Assembly: GCF_002946835.1 (NCBI RefSeq)
Contig: NZ_CP026652.1
Span: forward strand, 7,936,001-8,000,000
DNA: 64,000 nucleotides
Source: Streptomyces dengpaensis
GTDB lineage: Bacteria; Actinomycetota; Actinomycetes; Streptomycetales; Streptomycetaceae
Direction: 5' to 3'
Part shown: positions 54,974 through 62,570 of the stretch, in pieces
Position numbering within the stretch: the first letter of the stretch is position 1
How the letters are laid out: the number at the start of each line of letters is the position of its first letter
Notes under the pieces: generated by a model
Told to the model about the DNA's origin: nothing
Databases searched by the model: none
The model's input: only the letters and a program-made list of their open reading frames with translations
Translations under genes and position numbers: made by a program

Positions 54974-55750
54974 ATGGATCACGTCGCGGTACTGGCCCTG
55001 TTCGATCGGGACATGCGGGAGGGAGCGCGGCCGGATGCCCCGGATGCCCGGGTCGAGCGCGTCGGCAAGGTGGTGCGCCAGATCGGTGCCGAGCGGGGCT
55101 GGAACGGGGTGATCTGGTCGGACCTGGACGAGACCGGCGCCGACGCGGCGATCGCCGAGCAGCTCCGGTACTTCGCCGACCTCGGGCGGGAGTTCGAGTG
55201 GAAGCTGTACGGGCACGACAAGCCGGAGGACCTCGGGCACCGGCTGCGCGCGGCCGGATTCACCGCCGAGCCCGAGGAGACGCTGATGGTCGCCGAGCTG
55301 GGCGATCTGGCACTCGACGCCGAGCCGCCCGAAGGCGTACGACTGCTCCCCGTCACCGACCGCGCGGGCGTCGACCTCGTGGCGGACGTCCACGAACAGG
55401 CCTTCGGCACGGACAGCACGCGGCTCCGTCACCAGCTGCTCGCCCAATTCGCCGGCGACGCGGACACGGTCGTCGCCGTCGTGGCCCTCGCCGGTGACGT
55501 TCCGGTCAGCGCGGCGCGCATGGAGCTCCTGCCCGGCACCCGGTTCGCCGGACTCTGGGGCGGCGGCACCGTCGAGGCCTGGCGCGGCCGCGGCATCTAC
55601 CGCGCCCTCGTCGCCCACCGCGCCCGCGTCGCCGCCGACCGCGGCTACCGCTACGTCCAGGTCGACGCCTCCAGCCAGAGCCGCCCCATCCTCGCCCGCC
55701 TGGGCTTTCAGCCCCTGACCACGACAACGCCGTACGTACACACGTGCTGA
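54974..55750 (+). CDS. GNAT acetyltransferase
   Basis: A 258-residue N-acetyltransferase. The acetyl-CoA motif A is WGGGTVEAWRGRGIYRALVA, preceded by AARMELLPGTRFAGLW and followed by YRYVQVDASSQSRPILARLG. The N-terminal half is a helical extension (DHVAVLALFDRDMREGARPD). ATG 54974 has TGGAG upstream. It is convergent with the next GNAT gene, with stops 3 bp apart. Substrate unknown. Confidence 0.85.
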   Translation: MDHVAVLALFDRDMREGARPDAPDARVERVGKVVRQIGAERGWNGVIWSDLDETGADAAIAEQLRYFADLGREFEWKLYGHDKPEDLGHRLRAAGFTAEPEETLMVAELGDLALDAEPPEGVRLLPVTDRAGVDLVADVHEQAFGTDSTRLRHQLLAQFAGDADTVVAVVALAGDVPVSAARMELLPGTRFAGLWGGGTVEAWRGRGIYRALVAHRARVAADRGYRYVQVDASSQSRPILARLGFQPLTTTTPYVHTC

Positions 55751-55753
55751 AGC

Positions 55754-56638
55754 TCAGCCGAGTTCGAGCTGGTACTCCACCGCCCGGTGCGTCGGCCGAT
55801 AACCGAGCGCGTCGTTGATGCCGAGCATGGGGGCGTTGCTGTCGGCGGTGTCCGTCAGCAGGCCGTCGAGTTCCGGGTAGCGCTCACGGGCCAGACGGAT
55901 CGACGCCGCCTTCATCCAGAGGCCCAGCCCGTGGCCCCGGTGCTCCGGCAGAACCCCGGTGCCGTAGTGCTGGGCATCGCCCAGGCCGTCGCCCGGCACG
56001 ACGAGTTCGGAGAAGCCGGCGATCGAGCCGTCCGAGAGGTCCACCGCCGCGACCGTGTGGAGCAACTCCCCGCGCTTCGCGATGGTTTCGGCCGCCGACA
56101 CGACCCGTTCCACGTCCCACACGACGGTCCCGTAGTCGGTTCCCTCCATCGGCATGTCGTCCATGGCGCGCCGCGAGTCGGCGAACGTCCGTGCCAGCGC
56201 GGGCGGCACGGTTTTGTCCCACACCGTCAACTCGTAACCCGGATGCGGCCGTTCGACGATCTCGGCGATGCGCGCGAGAGCGACATCGGCCAGCGTCAGC
56301 CGCGCGTACGTCAGCGCCAGCACACGGCGGAAGCCGCGCGCCGCCAGGAACAGGTCACCGGGGGAGTCGGTATTGGCCTGCGCGACGAGCGACCGCCGCC
56401 CCTCGTCCCGCGCCGCGGCGACGGCCGCCTCCAGGAGACCGCTGCCGACCCGCTGCCGACGCTCGGCAGGGTGGACGGCGATCTCTAGTTCGGCGAGATG
56501 CTCCTGTCCCTCCCTGGTGAACAACCGCAGAAAGGCGGAGCCCACGGGAGCTCCCTCGGTGCCGGAGGCCAGCCACGCCAGGCGACGGCTCGACGAGGTG
56601 GACTCGGGATCGATCAGCGGCGTGATGCGCGGCGGCAA
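55754..56638 (-). CDS. Two-domain GNAT acetyltransferase (mycothiol-synthase-like)
   Basis: A 294-residue protein with tandem GNAT folds. The first half has IAVHPAERRQRVGSGLLEAA and VAQANTDSPGDLFLAARGFR; the second has YGTGVLPEHRGHGLGLWMKA and TDTADSNAPMLGINDALGYR. The double arrangement resembles mycothiol synthase and related Streptomyces acetyltransferases, but the true MshD signatures were not checked. ATG 56638 starts MPPRITPLIDPES. Substrate unknown. Confidence 0.83.
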   Translation of the reverse strand: MPPRITPLIDPESTSSSRRLAWLASGTEGAPVGSAFLRLFTREGQEHLAELEIAVHPAERRQRVGSGLLEAAVAAARDEGRRSLVAQANTDSPGDLFLAARGFRRVLALTYARLTLADVALARIAEIVERPHPGYELTVWDKTVPPALARTFADSRRAMDDMPMEGTDYGTVVWDVERVVSAAETIAKRGELLHTVAAVDLSDGSIAGFSELVVPGDGLGDAQHYGTGVLPEHRGHGLGLWMKAASIRLARERYPELDGLLTDTADSNAPMLGINDALGYRPTHRAVEYQLELG

Positions 56639-56848
56639 GGTCTCTCCGTGGCGTTGGGCGTGCGGGGGCGGCGAAGCCCGCAGAACCTAGCCGTACGGGC
56701 GCGCCACCGCAACGGAATTGACAGCGCCCAGCGGCACACGGCCATGCACCCGCGCCCGCAGCCGTGCCCGTTGGCGCACCACGTCCGCGAGATACGTCTG
56801 CGGGTTACGTCCGCGAGATTCGACCGCGATACGTGCCCGCCCCACCCG

Positions 56849-57112
56849 TCAGCGGCGCACCTTCGAGCGGTCCAACGCCGCGACGCCGAGCGCCGCCAAG
56901 CCGATCTGGATGAGCCACTCGATCCAGTCGATGCCCTTGGTGTCGGCGACACCGAACGCGGCGGCGACTCCCGAGCCGATGAACGCGGCCACGATGCCGA
57001 CGGCGATCGTCCACAGGATGCCGATGCGCTGGCGCCCCGGAACCGCGAGCCTGCCGAGTACGCCGATGATGATGCCGATGAGGATGGCACTGATGATGCC
57101 TGAGATCTCCAT
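56849..57112 (-). CDS. GlsB/YeaQ/YmgE small membrane protein
   Basis: An 87-residue protein with three hydrophobic helices (ISAILIGIIIGVLGRLAVPG, GILWTIAVGIVAAFIGSGVA, WIEWLIQIGLAALGVAALD). RLAVPGRQRIGILWTI is the transglycosylase-associated/stress-response family signature. ATG 57112 follows GAGGGGCGG. The open frame continues upstream into the kinase remnant, but the short form fits the family. Confidence 0.88.
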   Translation of the reverse strand: MEISGIISAILIGIIIGVLGRLAVPGRQRIGILWTIAVGIVAAFIGSGVAAAFGVADTKGIDWIEWLIQIGLAALGVAALDRSKVRR

Positions 57113-57184
57113 CTCCGCCCCTCTTTGTCGGTCCCCGCAGTTATTCATGTTCCCCTTCGGAGCGGAGGCAGTCCGGTCCGCTCC

Positions 57185-57328
57185 CGGCGGGTATCCAACC
57201 GGTGGCGGCCGCGACCTCGCGGCCCGCAGCCGCGCCGAAACCTCCCAGCCCACCGTCGACTTGCCGACACCGGCGCGCCCGCCGATGAGCAGCACCTCCG
57301 CGCGCCCGGCCGGACGTCGCTGTGTCAC
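57185..57328 (-). pseudogene. P-loop kinase/ATPase, N-terminal remnant
   Basis: From GTG 57328 the frame reads MTQRRPAGRAEVLLIGGRAG and VGKSTVGWEVSARLRAARSR, an N-terminal P-loop (GGRAGVGKST) as in small Streptomyces AAA kinases. Homology ends after about 30 codons and the frame runs into the GlsB-like gene. The rest of the kinase is missing. Confidence 0.6.
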
Positions 57329-57344
57329 CTCCGGCGCCCTTGAC

Positions 57345-58616
57345 TCACCGCGTCGCCGCCCTCGAGATGGCTCCACGTGCGCAGGACGACCTCCCCGCGA
57401 GATGCGGGCTCGGTTTCTCCGCGCACCGCACCGCCGCGCGGATCTCGTCCGCCGGATCTCCCCGGTGGTAGGGCCACTCCGAGGGCTCGATGCCGTCGAG
57501 GAACTCCTGATAGCGGACGGCGTACGTGAGATGGGCGAGCGGCTCGGCGATGGCGAGGGCGCGTGCCGGGTCGGCGGCGGGGAGCCGCGCCTGCCAGGCG
57601 TCGATCCAGGCGCGGGCGGCCCGGGCGCGGTGCGACTCGGGCAGGAAGTCCTGGACGCGCAGTCCGTCCAGGACCGGGTTGCCCCAGTGGGCGTCGGCGA
57701 AATCCACCACCACGGGCGAGCCGCCGTCGCCGCGCCAGTTGCCGGGATGGAAGTCTCCGTGCACGAGCGTGTCGGGCAGCCCGCACTCGGCGAGGAGGTT
57801 CCACCGGCGTGTCAACTCCCGTGCATTTGCGAGTTCTTGAGCGCTCAGCTCCAGGGCGACCGGTCCGGCGAGCAGCTCGTGGATCCGTGCGGTGAGGACC
57901 GGTGCGCGCCAGTCCCGGATGCGGTTCTCGTCGGCAGCGGCTGGAGTGCTGGACGCCAGCGCCGACTGCGCGGCCACGAAGCGCTCCATGACGGAGGCGA
58001 TCGTCTCGGGCGAGGCCCGCCAGCAGTCCTCGCCGGGGATGTGCTCCATCAGTATGCGGTGCTCGCCGGAGCCGAGGACGGCCGCCACCAGGTCGGGGTC
58101 GACCCCCGCGAACGCACCCGCGACCGTGGCCTCGTCGGCCGCGAAGTGCGGTGTCGTCTTGAGCCAGACCGTGCCCCGCGCGGTCGGCAGGCGGAAGAGT
58201 CCGGCCAGGTTCCAGGTGCGGCGCTGCTCGACCGGACCGGTCACCGGCCGCCCCGCCGAGGCCAGCGTGCCGGCTGCCCAGTCGAGGAGTTCGCGCAGTC
58301 CGTCGGCTCGCGCCCACGGCGACCGCAACACCTGATGGTCGTGCAAGAGACCTTGATCGACGCTCTGTCGCTTCAGCAAGCCTGGTACCGGGCGCTCCAA
58401 CGCTTCGACGTGGTACGTCACATGACCGTCCCGTCCGCCCCCACCTCCGTCGACGTCGACGAGACGCAGGACCAGCGTCGCAATGCCGAGCAGCTCACTC
58501 AGTCGGGCGATGACCGGCTCCACCTCGGACCACCACGGGCTGTCCACGGGGAAGGGGCCGGCAACACCGAGGAACTCCCCGCCCGAGGTCACCCATGCGC
58601 TCACGGTTCGGCTCAC
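57345..58616 (-). CDS. Aminoglycoside-phosphotransferase-family protein
   Basis: A 423-residue APH-fold protein. The Brenner motif is DTLVHGDFHPGNWRGDGG and the metal Asp is in SPVVVDFADAHWGNPVLDGL; the N-lobe has RGTVWLKTTPHFAADEATV and ILMEHIPGEDCWRAS. Such homologues often phosphorylate antibiotics or unknown metabolites. I chose GTG 58616 (MSRTVSAWVTSGGEFLG); the open frame extends to 58922 across the repeat and the ArsR promoter, so a longer start is unlikely. Confidence 0.8.
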   Translation of the reverse strand: MSRTVSAWVTSGGEFLGVAGPFPVDSPWWSEVEPVIARLSELLGIATLVLRLVDVDGGGGGRDGHVTYHVEALERPVPGLLKRQSVDQGLLHDHQVLRSPWARADGLRELLDWAAGTLASAGRPVTGPVEQRRTWNLAGLFRLPTARGTVWLKTTPHFAADEATVAGAFAGVDPDLVAAVLGSGEHRILMEHIPGEDCWRASPETIASVMERFVAAQSALASSTPAAADENRIRDWRAPVLTARIHELLAGPVALELSAQELANARELTRRWNLLAECGLPDTLVHGDFHPGNWRGDGGSPVVVDFADAHWGNPVLDGLRVQDFLPESHRARAARAWIDAWQARLPAADPARALAIAEPLAHLTYAVRYQEFLDGIEPSEWPYHRGDPADEIRAAVRCAEKPSPHLAGRSSCARGAISRAATR

Positions 58617-58650
58617 GGCGCCAGTGTGAGAGGCGACGGTTGCTCCTGGC

Positions 58651-58692
58651 GAGCGAATATCCGGGCGCCGCGAGCGAATATCCGGGCGCCGC
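58651..58692. repeat. Perfect 21-bp tandem duplication
   Basis: GAGCGAATATCCGGGCGCCG plus C occurs twice without mismatch (58651-58671, 58672-58692), between the phosphotransferase start and the ArsR promoter. Each copy carries a short AT pocket (GAATAT). Confidence 0.9.
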
Positions 58693-58753
58693 CGTGACGC
58701 GTACGGCGCCCTGCGCGTCAGCCTGTCACGCCGCCCGCGGGACGATGTCCGGC

Positions 58754-58782
58754 TTGACATGCAGGTAATTGCCTGCATTACT
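58754..58782 (+). promoter_or_regulatory. ArsR-gene promoter with embedded operator
   Basis: A consensus -35 TTGACA (58754-58759) is followed about 17 bp later by ATTACT (58777-58782). The spacer holds the perfect inverted repeat ATGCAGG-TAATTG-CCTGCAT (58759-58778). Repressor binding there would block RNA polymerase, as expected for ArsR autoregulation. The predicted start site falls on or next to the GTG at 58789. Confidence 0.75.
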
Positions 58783-58788
58783 TTGAGT

Positions 58789-59124
58789 GTGCGATCACAG
58801 AACGACTCCGGAATGGACCAGGTCTTCAAGGCGCTGGCCGACGGCACGCGAAGGCAGCTGCTCGACGAGCTGCACGAGCACAACGGCCAGACGCTCAGCG
58901 AGCTGTGCGGGCGCATCGACATGACCCGTCAGTCGGTGACGCAGCACCTCACCGTCCTGGAAGCGGCCAATCTGGTCAGTGTCGTGCGGCGAGGTCGGGA
59001 AAAGCTGCACTACCTCAACCCTGTGCCGCTCCATGAGATCTCGGAGCGGTGGATCGACAAATTCGAGCGCCCGCGTCTGCGTACGCTCAGTGACCTCAAA
59101 CGACGAGCCGAGGAAAATCCATGA
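58789..59124 (+). CDS. ArsR-family repressor
   Basis: A 111-residue winged-helix repressor. The HTH is QTLSELCGRIDMTRQSVTQH followed by LTVLEAANLVSVVRRGREKL; the N-terminus MDQVFKALADGTRRQLLDEL is classic. It lacks the ELCVCD metal-binding box, as expected for the SRPBCC-associated subgroup. GTG 58789 sits about 6 nt after the -10, with no RBS, so leaderless translation is likely; ATG 58813 is the alternative start. Its stop overlaps the next gene (ATGA). Confidence 0.88.
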   Translation: MRSQNDSGMDQVFKALADGTRRQLLDELHEHNGQTLSELCGRIDMTRQSVTQHLTVLEAANLVSVVRRGREKLHYLNPVPLHEISERWIDKFERPRLRTLSDLKRRAEENP

Positions 59125-59573
59125 CCGACAAGCCGAGCTTCGTATACGTCATCTACATTCAGAGCACCGCAGAGAAGGTCTGGGACGCGCTCACCGATGC
59201 CGATCTGAGCGCCGCGTACTGGGGGCACAGCAACGTCTCCGACTGGAAGCCCGGATCGCGCTGGGAACATGTCCGTACGGATGACTCCGGCATCGCCGAC
59301 GTCGTCGGCACCGTCGTGGAGAGCGAGCGCCCGCACCGGCTGGTGACCACCTGGGCCGCCCCCGAGGATGAGGGGCAGGAGGACAAGTACTCCCGGGTCA
59401 CCTTCGACATCCGGCCGCACGCCGACATCGTCCGCCTCACCGTCACCCACGAGGATCTGAAGGACGAGGGCGAGCGCGCCGACGCGGCGTCCGGCTGGCC
59501 GGCGGTGCTGTCGAACCTCAAGTCGCTCATCGAGACCGGCAGCCCGTTGCCGCAGGAGCCGTGGCTGGTCTAG
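59121..59573 (+). CDS. SRPBCC/AHSA1-domain protein
   Basis: A 150-residue START/AHSA1-fold protein. It opens FVYVIYIQSTAEKVWDALTD, then AAYWGHSNVSDWKPGSRWEH, and closes GWPAVLSNLKSLIETG. The fold binds hydrophobic ligands. ArsR-SRPBCC pairs are common in actinobacteria, with both genes under the ArsR repressor. The ATG overlaps the ArsR stop. Confidence 0.88.
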   Translation: MTDKPSFVYVIYIQSTAEKVWDALTDADLSAAYWGHSNVSDWKPGSRWEHVRTDDSGIADVVGTVVESERPHRLVTTWAAPEDEGQEDKYSRVTFDIRPHADIVRLTVTHEDLKDEGERADAASGWPAVLSNLKSLIETGSPLPQEPWLV

Positions 59574-59603
59574 GGCCTGTCCGGCATGATCCGCCGGACG
59601 GAC
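59574..59603. repeat. Second copy of the GGGCCTGTCCGG intergenic motif
   Basis: AGGGCCTGTCCGGCATGATC follows the stop codon, as AGGGCCTGTCCGGCGGATCA does at 30678. The inner part GGCATGATCCGCC is the exact reverse complement of GGCGGATCATGCC in the first copy. GTCCGG/CCGGAC can pair as a hairpin. Confidence 0.7.
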
Positions 59604-59645
59604 CCTGGGGCCACTGGCGGATCCGGGCGATCGGCGGGCGCGAAG

Positions 59646-59674
59646 GGGCCGGCCCGTGCTGGACGGGCCGGCCC
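59646..59674. terminator. Bidirectional hairpin terminator
   Basis: A perfect 12-bp stem (GGGCCGGCCCGT / ACGGGCCGGCCC) with loop GCTGG lies between the convergent SRPBCC and SPW genes, followed by a T-rich stretch (CAGTTTTCCTC). Confidence 0.8.
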
Positions 59675-59738
59675 GCGATTCCCTCAGTTTTCCTCGGTCC
59701 TTCCCTGCTTTCCTTCACTTCCTTCCGTGCTCGCTTGG

Positions 59739-60176
59739 TTACGCCCGGGAAGTGGTCTTCGCCGCCGTAGCAGCGCACACGGCCCCCAGCACCACGGCCA
59801 GGGCGCCCATGATGATGTTGTTCACCACGACTCCGGCGTCCGGGCTGGTGCCGACGATCCACGGCGAGATGATCAGCCAGGCGCCGATCGCGCAGATGGC
59901 CCAGCTCAGGCCGTACATCCTCTCCGGAGTACCGGTGAAGCCGAGGGCCAGCAGGGCGATCGCGATGCCGATGACCAGGTTGTGGGTCACCAGGGCGGGC
60001 TGGCTTGTCGTGTAGTGAAGTATCCACGGGGACACGGCACAGTACAGGCCGAGCAGGAACACCGGCCCATCCACGAGGGCCACATCACGACCACCGAGCA
60101 CGCGGTCATACCGTGCCCGCATTTCGGATAGATCGGGGTGGCTGGTGATGTCCCTGGCGCGCGAGACGTCGGCCAT
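59739..60176 (-). CDS. SPW-repeat membrane protein
   Basis: A 145-residue integral membrane protein with two SPW repeats, each a pair of helices: LLGLYCAVSPWILHY and GAWLIISPWIVGTS. Four hydrophobic segments follow a soluble N-terminus (DITSHPDLSEMRARYDRVLG). ATG 60176 has AAGGAG 7 nt upstream. An 8-bp inverted repeat lies about 50 bp upstream. Function unknown. Confidence 0.85.
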   Translation of the reverse strand: MADVSRARDITSHPDLSEMRARYDRVLGGRDVALVDGPVFLLGLYCAVSPWILHYTTSQPALVTHNLVIGIAIALLALGFTGTPERMYGLSWAICAIGAWLIISPWIVGTSPDAGVVVNNIIMGALAVVLGAVCAATAAKTTSRA

Positions 60177-60221
60177 GATTCGTCTCCTTCGATCTCCGCG
60201 GCCCCACCATGTCTGGGGGTG

Positions 60222-60243
60222 GTATGCGGTGAGTGCCGCATAC
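60222..60243. promoter_or_regulatory. 8-bp inverted repeat upstream of the SPW gene
   Basis: GTATGCGG-TGAGTG-CCGCATAC is a perfect inverted repeat 46 bp before the SPW start. It is a candidate operator; the TetR gene at 60343 could be its regulator but has its own, different sites. Confidence 0.5.
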
Positions 60244-60342
60244 GTCCATTCTGCGCTTATTTCTTCTTTATGTGTAGAGCTGGTGGGCCTGAAGGGGCCT
60301 GAGTGACGCGCGCCGCCGCTCCGTGCGGTCGAACGGGCTGCC

Positions 60343-60945
60343 TCAGGGGGCGATGAGCAGGCGGGCGATGGCCCGGCGTGCACGCGTGGGCGCCAGTGGA
60401 TCGCGGTGCAGCTGGATGGACTGACTGGCCGCGAGGGCAACGCCGTTGAGCTCGAAGACGAGCTGTTCCACGTCGGTGCGCTGCGGGAGTTCGCGGTTCG
60501 CGACCGCCGTGTCCAGCTCCGACGCCACGTACGCGGACCAGGCGGCCAGTGCCTGGAGCACCGCGTCGCGGACCGGGCCGGGGCGGCCGTCGAACTCGCT
60601 CGCCACCGAGGTGAGGAAGCAGCCCGCGTAGCCTTCGGCCTCGGCCATGGAGTCGATCCACTCGTCGAAGGCGCGCGCCAGCCGCTCGGCACCGGGCCTT
60701 GCGCCCACGGCCCGCGCCGGCACCCGCAGCCGGAACCGCTCGATCGCCGCGTCCAGAACGGCGAGTTGCAGCGCCGCCTTGCTGCCGAAACGGCCGATCA
60801 CCCCGGCCTTGCTCATCCCCAGGTCGGTCGCGAGCCGGCCGATGGTGAGGCCTTCGAGGCCCTCGGCGGCGGCCAGCGCGAGGGCGCGCTCGATGACCCG
60901 GTCGCGGGTGGCGGCGGTTTCGGCGACGGACTTGCGCGGGCCCAT
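60343..60945 (-). CDS. TetR-family regulator
   Basis: A 200-residue TetR repressor. The HTH is LTIGRLATDLGMSKAGVIGR followed by FGSKAALQLAVLDAAIERFR; the C-terminal part (GYAGCFLTSVASEFDGRPGP) fits a ligand-binding domain of the TetR_C type. ATG 60945. Two overlapping-type sites lie just upstream (60960-60994), suggesting autoregulation. Confidence 0.88.
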   Translation of the reverse strand: MGPRKSVAETAATRDRVIERALALAAAEGLEGLTIGRLATDLGMSKAGVIGRFGSKAALQLAVLDAAIERFRLRVPARAVGARPGAERLARAFDEWIDSMAEAEGYAGCFLTSVASEFDGRPGPVRDAVLQALAAWSAYVASELDTAVANRELPQRTDVEQLVFELNGVALAASQSIQLHRDPLAPTRARRAIARLLIAP

Positions 60946-60959
60946 ACAGCCACTTTAAT

Positions 60960-60994
60960 CGAACGGTCGTTCGCCATGGGCTTACGATCGTTCG
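60960..60994. promoter_or_regulatory. Probable TetR operators
   Basis: CGAACGGTCGTTCG (60960-60973) is a perfect palindrome (CGAAC-GGTC-GTTCG), and a related half-site pair CGATCGTTCG lies at 60985-60994. Both are within 50 bp of the TetR start. Confidence 0.6.
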
Positions 60995-61065
60995 TTCTCC
61001 TCGACCGAGGAGGGGAGCAGCCTGCCCACGCGCGCAGGCGCCCGCCCCCGCGGCACAGGTTCCTT

Positions 61066-61758
61066 TCACACGCTCAACGCCTCCCGCACCGAACCCTCCG
61101 CCTCCTGCCCGCCCTCACCGGACGAGGTGACCCGGCCTGCCTCCAGGACGTAGTACCGCTGCGCCGCCCGCATCGCGAAGCCGATGTGCTGCTCGACCAG
61201 GAGGACCGAGAGGCCACCGCGGGCGGCCAGGGCGAGGATCGTCTCCTCGATCTCGGCGACGACGGAGGGCTGGATGCCCTCGGTCGGCTCGTCGAGGAGG
61301 AGGATCCGGGGCTCCGTCACCAGGGCGCGGGCGATGGCCAGTTGCTGCCGCTGGCCGCCGGAGAGCAGGCCCGTGCGGCGGCCGGCCAGCGCGCGCAGCG
61401 CGGGGAACAGGTCGAGCGCCTCGGCGATCGCCTCCTTGCCGCGGCGCCGCCCGTCCGCGACCAGCTGGAGGTTCTCGGCGGTCGTGAGGTGCGGGAACGC
61501 CTGCTGGCCCTGCGGGACGTAGGCCATGCCGCGCGCCACCCGCTCGTGGGGCTTGCGGCGCGTGATGTCCTCGCCGTCGAGCCGCACGGCGCCGCTCTGC
61601 GGGGTGAGCAGACCGACCGCCGCCCGCAGCAGGGTGCTCTTTCCGGCGCCGTTGTGTCCCAGTACGGCGGCCACGCCGTCCTTCGGCACTGCGACGCTCA
61701 CCCCGTGCAGGACGCTGCTGCGGTGGTAGCCGACGTGGACGTCGTCGATCTCCAGCAT
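61066..61758 (-). CDS. urtE: Urea ABC transporter ATP-binding protein UrtE
   Basis: A 230-residue ABC ATPase of the branched-chain amino acid/urea LivF-UrtE type. Walker A is VLGHNGAGKSTLLRAAVG, the Q-loop region is GMAYVPQGQQAFPHLTTAEN, the signature is LLSGGQRQQLAIARALV, Walker B is ILLLDEPTEGIQPSVV and the switch His is in LLVEQHIGFAMRAA. The EGIQPS string and PQGQ are typical of UrtE. ATG 61758 has AGGAGG 4 nt upstream and shares one base with the urtD stop (TGATG). Confidence 0.9.
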   Translation of the reverse strand: MLEIDDVHVGYHRSSVLHGVSVAVPKDGVAAVLGHNGAGKSTLLRAAVGLLTPQSGAVRLDGEDITRRKPHERVARGMAYVPQGQQAFPHLTTAENLQLVADGRRRGKEAIAEALDLFPALRALAGRRTGLLSGGQRQQLAIARALVTEPRILLLDEPTEGIQPSVVAEIEETILALAARGGLSVLLVEQHIGFAMRAAQRYYVLEAGRVTSSGEGGQEAEGSVREALSV

Positions 61759-62570
61759 CACGCCTCCTGTACGGCCGCAGGGGCCGCGGTCTCGCGTACG
61801 CAATCGGAGTCCGCGGTCTCACGTACGTCCTCGGAGTCCGCGTGTCCGAGGTACACCTGCTGCACCTTCGGATCCGCCTGCACCTCGGCCACCGTCCCCT
61901 CGCTCAGCACCTTGCCGGCGTGCAGCACGCTGACGCTGCGCGCGAAGGAGCGCATGAAGTCCATGTCGTGCTCGATGACGACCACGGTCCGCTCCTGGCT
62001 GATGAGCTCCAACAGCTCGCCGGTGGCCTGCCGTTCGTCATGGCTCATGCCCGCGACCGGCTCGTCGAGGAGCAGCAGCCGTACGTCCTGCACGAGCAGC
62101 ATGCCGATCTCCAGCCACTGCTTCTGACCGTGCGCGAGCGCCCCGGCAGGGGAGTCGGCCAGGTGCGTGAGTCCCACCGTCTCCAACGCCTTCGCGACGG
62201 ACTCCGGCACGTCCTTGCGCCGGCGCAGCATGGTCCACACGCCTCGGCCCGCGCCGGCCGCGATGTCCAGATTCTGAAGTACCGTCAACTCCTCAAAAAC
62301 GGTGGCTGTTTGGAACGTACGGCCGATGCCCGACCGGGCGATCCCGTGCACGCTCCGCCCGAGCAGCTCGTCGCCCCCGAAGCGCACCGAGCCCTCCGCC
62401 TTCACCAGGCCGGTGACGGCGTCGACGAGGGTCGTCTTGCCGGCTCCGTTCGGCCCGATGAGGAACCGCAGATCACCCGGCCGCACGTCGAGGTCCACCC
62501 CGTCCACGGCGGTGAACCCGTCGAAGGCCACGCGCAGTTGCCGTATCCGAAGTCCGGACAGCTCACTCAT
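61758..62570 (-). CDS. urtD: Urea ABC transporter ATP-binding protein UrtD
   Basis: A 270-residue ABC ATPase. Walker A is FLIGPNGAGKTTLVDAVTGL, the signature region is LAHGQKQWLEIGMLLVQ (typical UrtD GQKQWLEIGM), Walker B is LLLLDEPVAGMSHDERQ, and the switch is VVVIEHDMDFMRSFA. The C-terminal tail after YLGHADSEDV contains a repeated ETADSDCVRETAAP-type stretch, a slightly degenerate duplication. ATG 62570 overlaps the urtC stop (ATGA). Confidence 0.92.
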   Translation of the reverse strand: MSELSGLRIRQLRVAFDGFTAVDGVDLDVRPGDLRFLIGPNGAGKTTLVDAVTGLVKAEGSVRFGGDELLGRSVHGIARSGIGRTFQTATVFEELTVLQNLDIAAGAGRGVWTMLRRRKDVPESVAKALETVGLTHLADSPAGALAHGQKQWLEIGMLLVQDVRLLLLDEPVAGMSHDERQATGELLELISQERTVVVIEHDMDFMRSFARSVSVLHAGKVLSEGTVAEVQADPKVQQVYLGHADSEDVRETADSDCVRETAAPAAVQEA

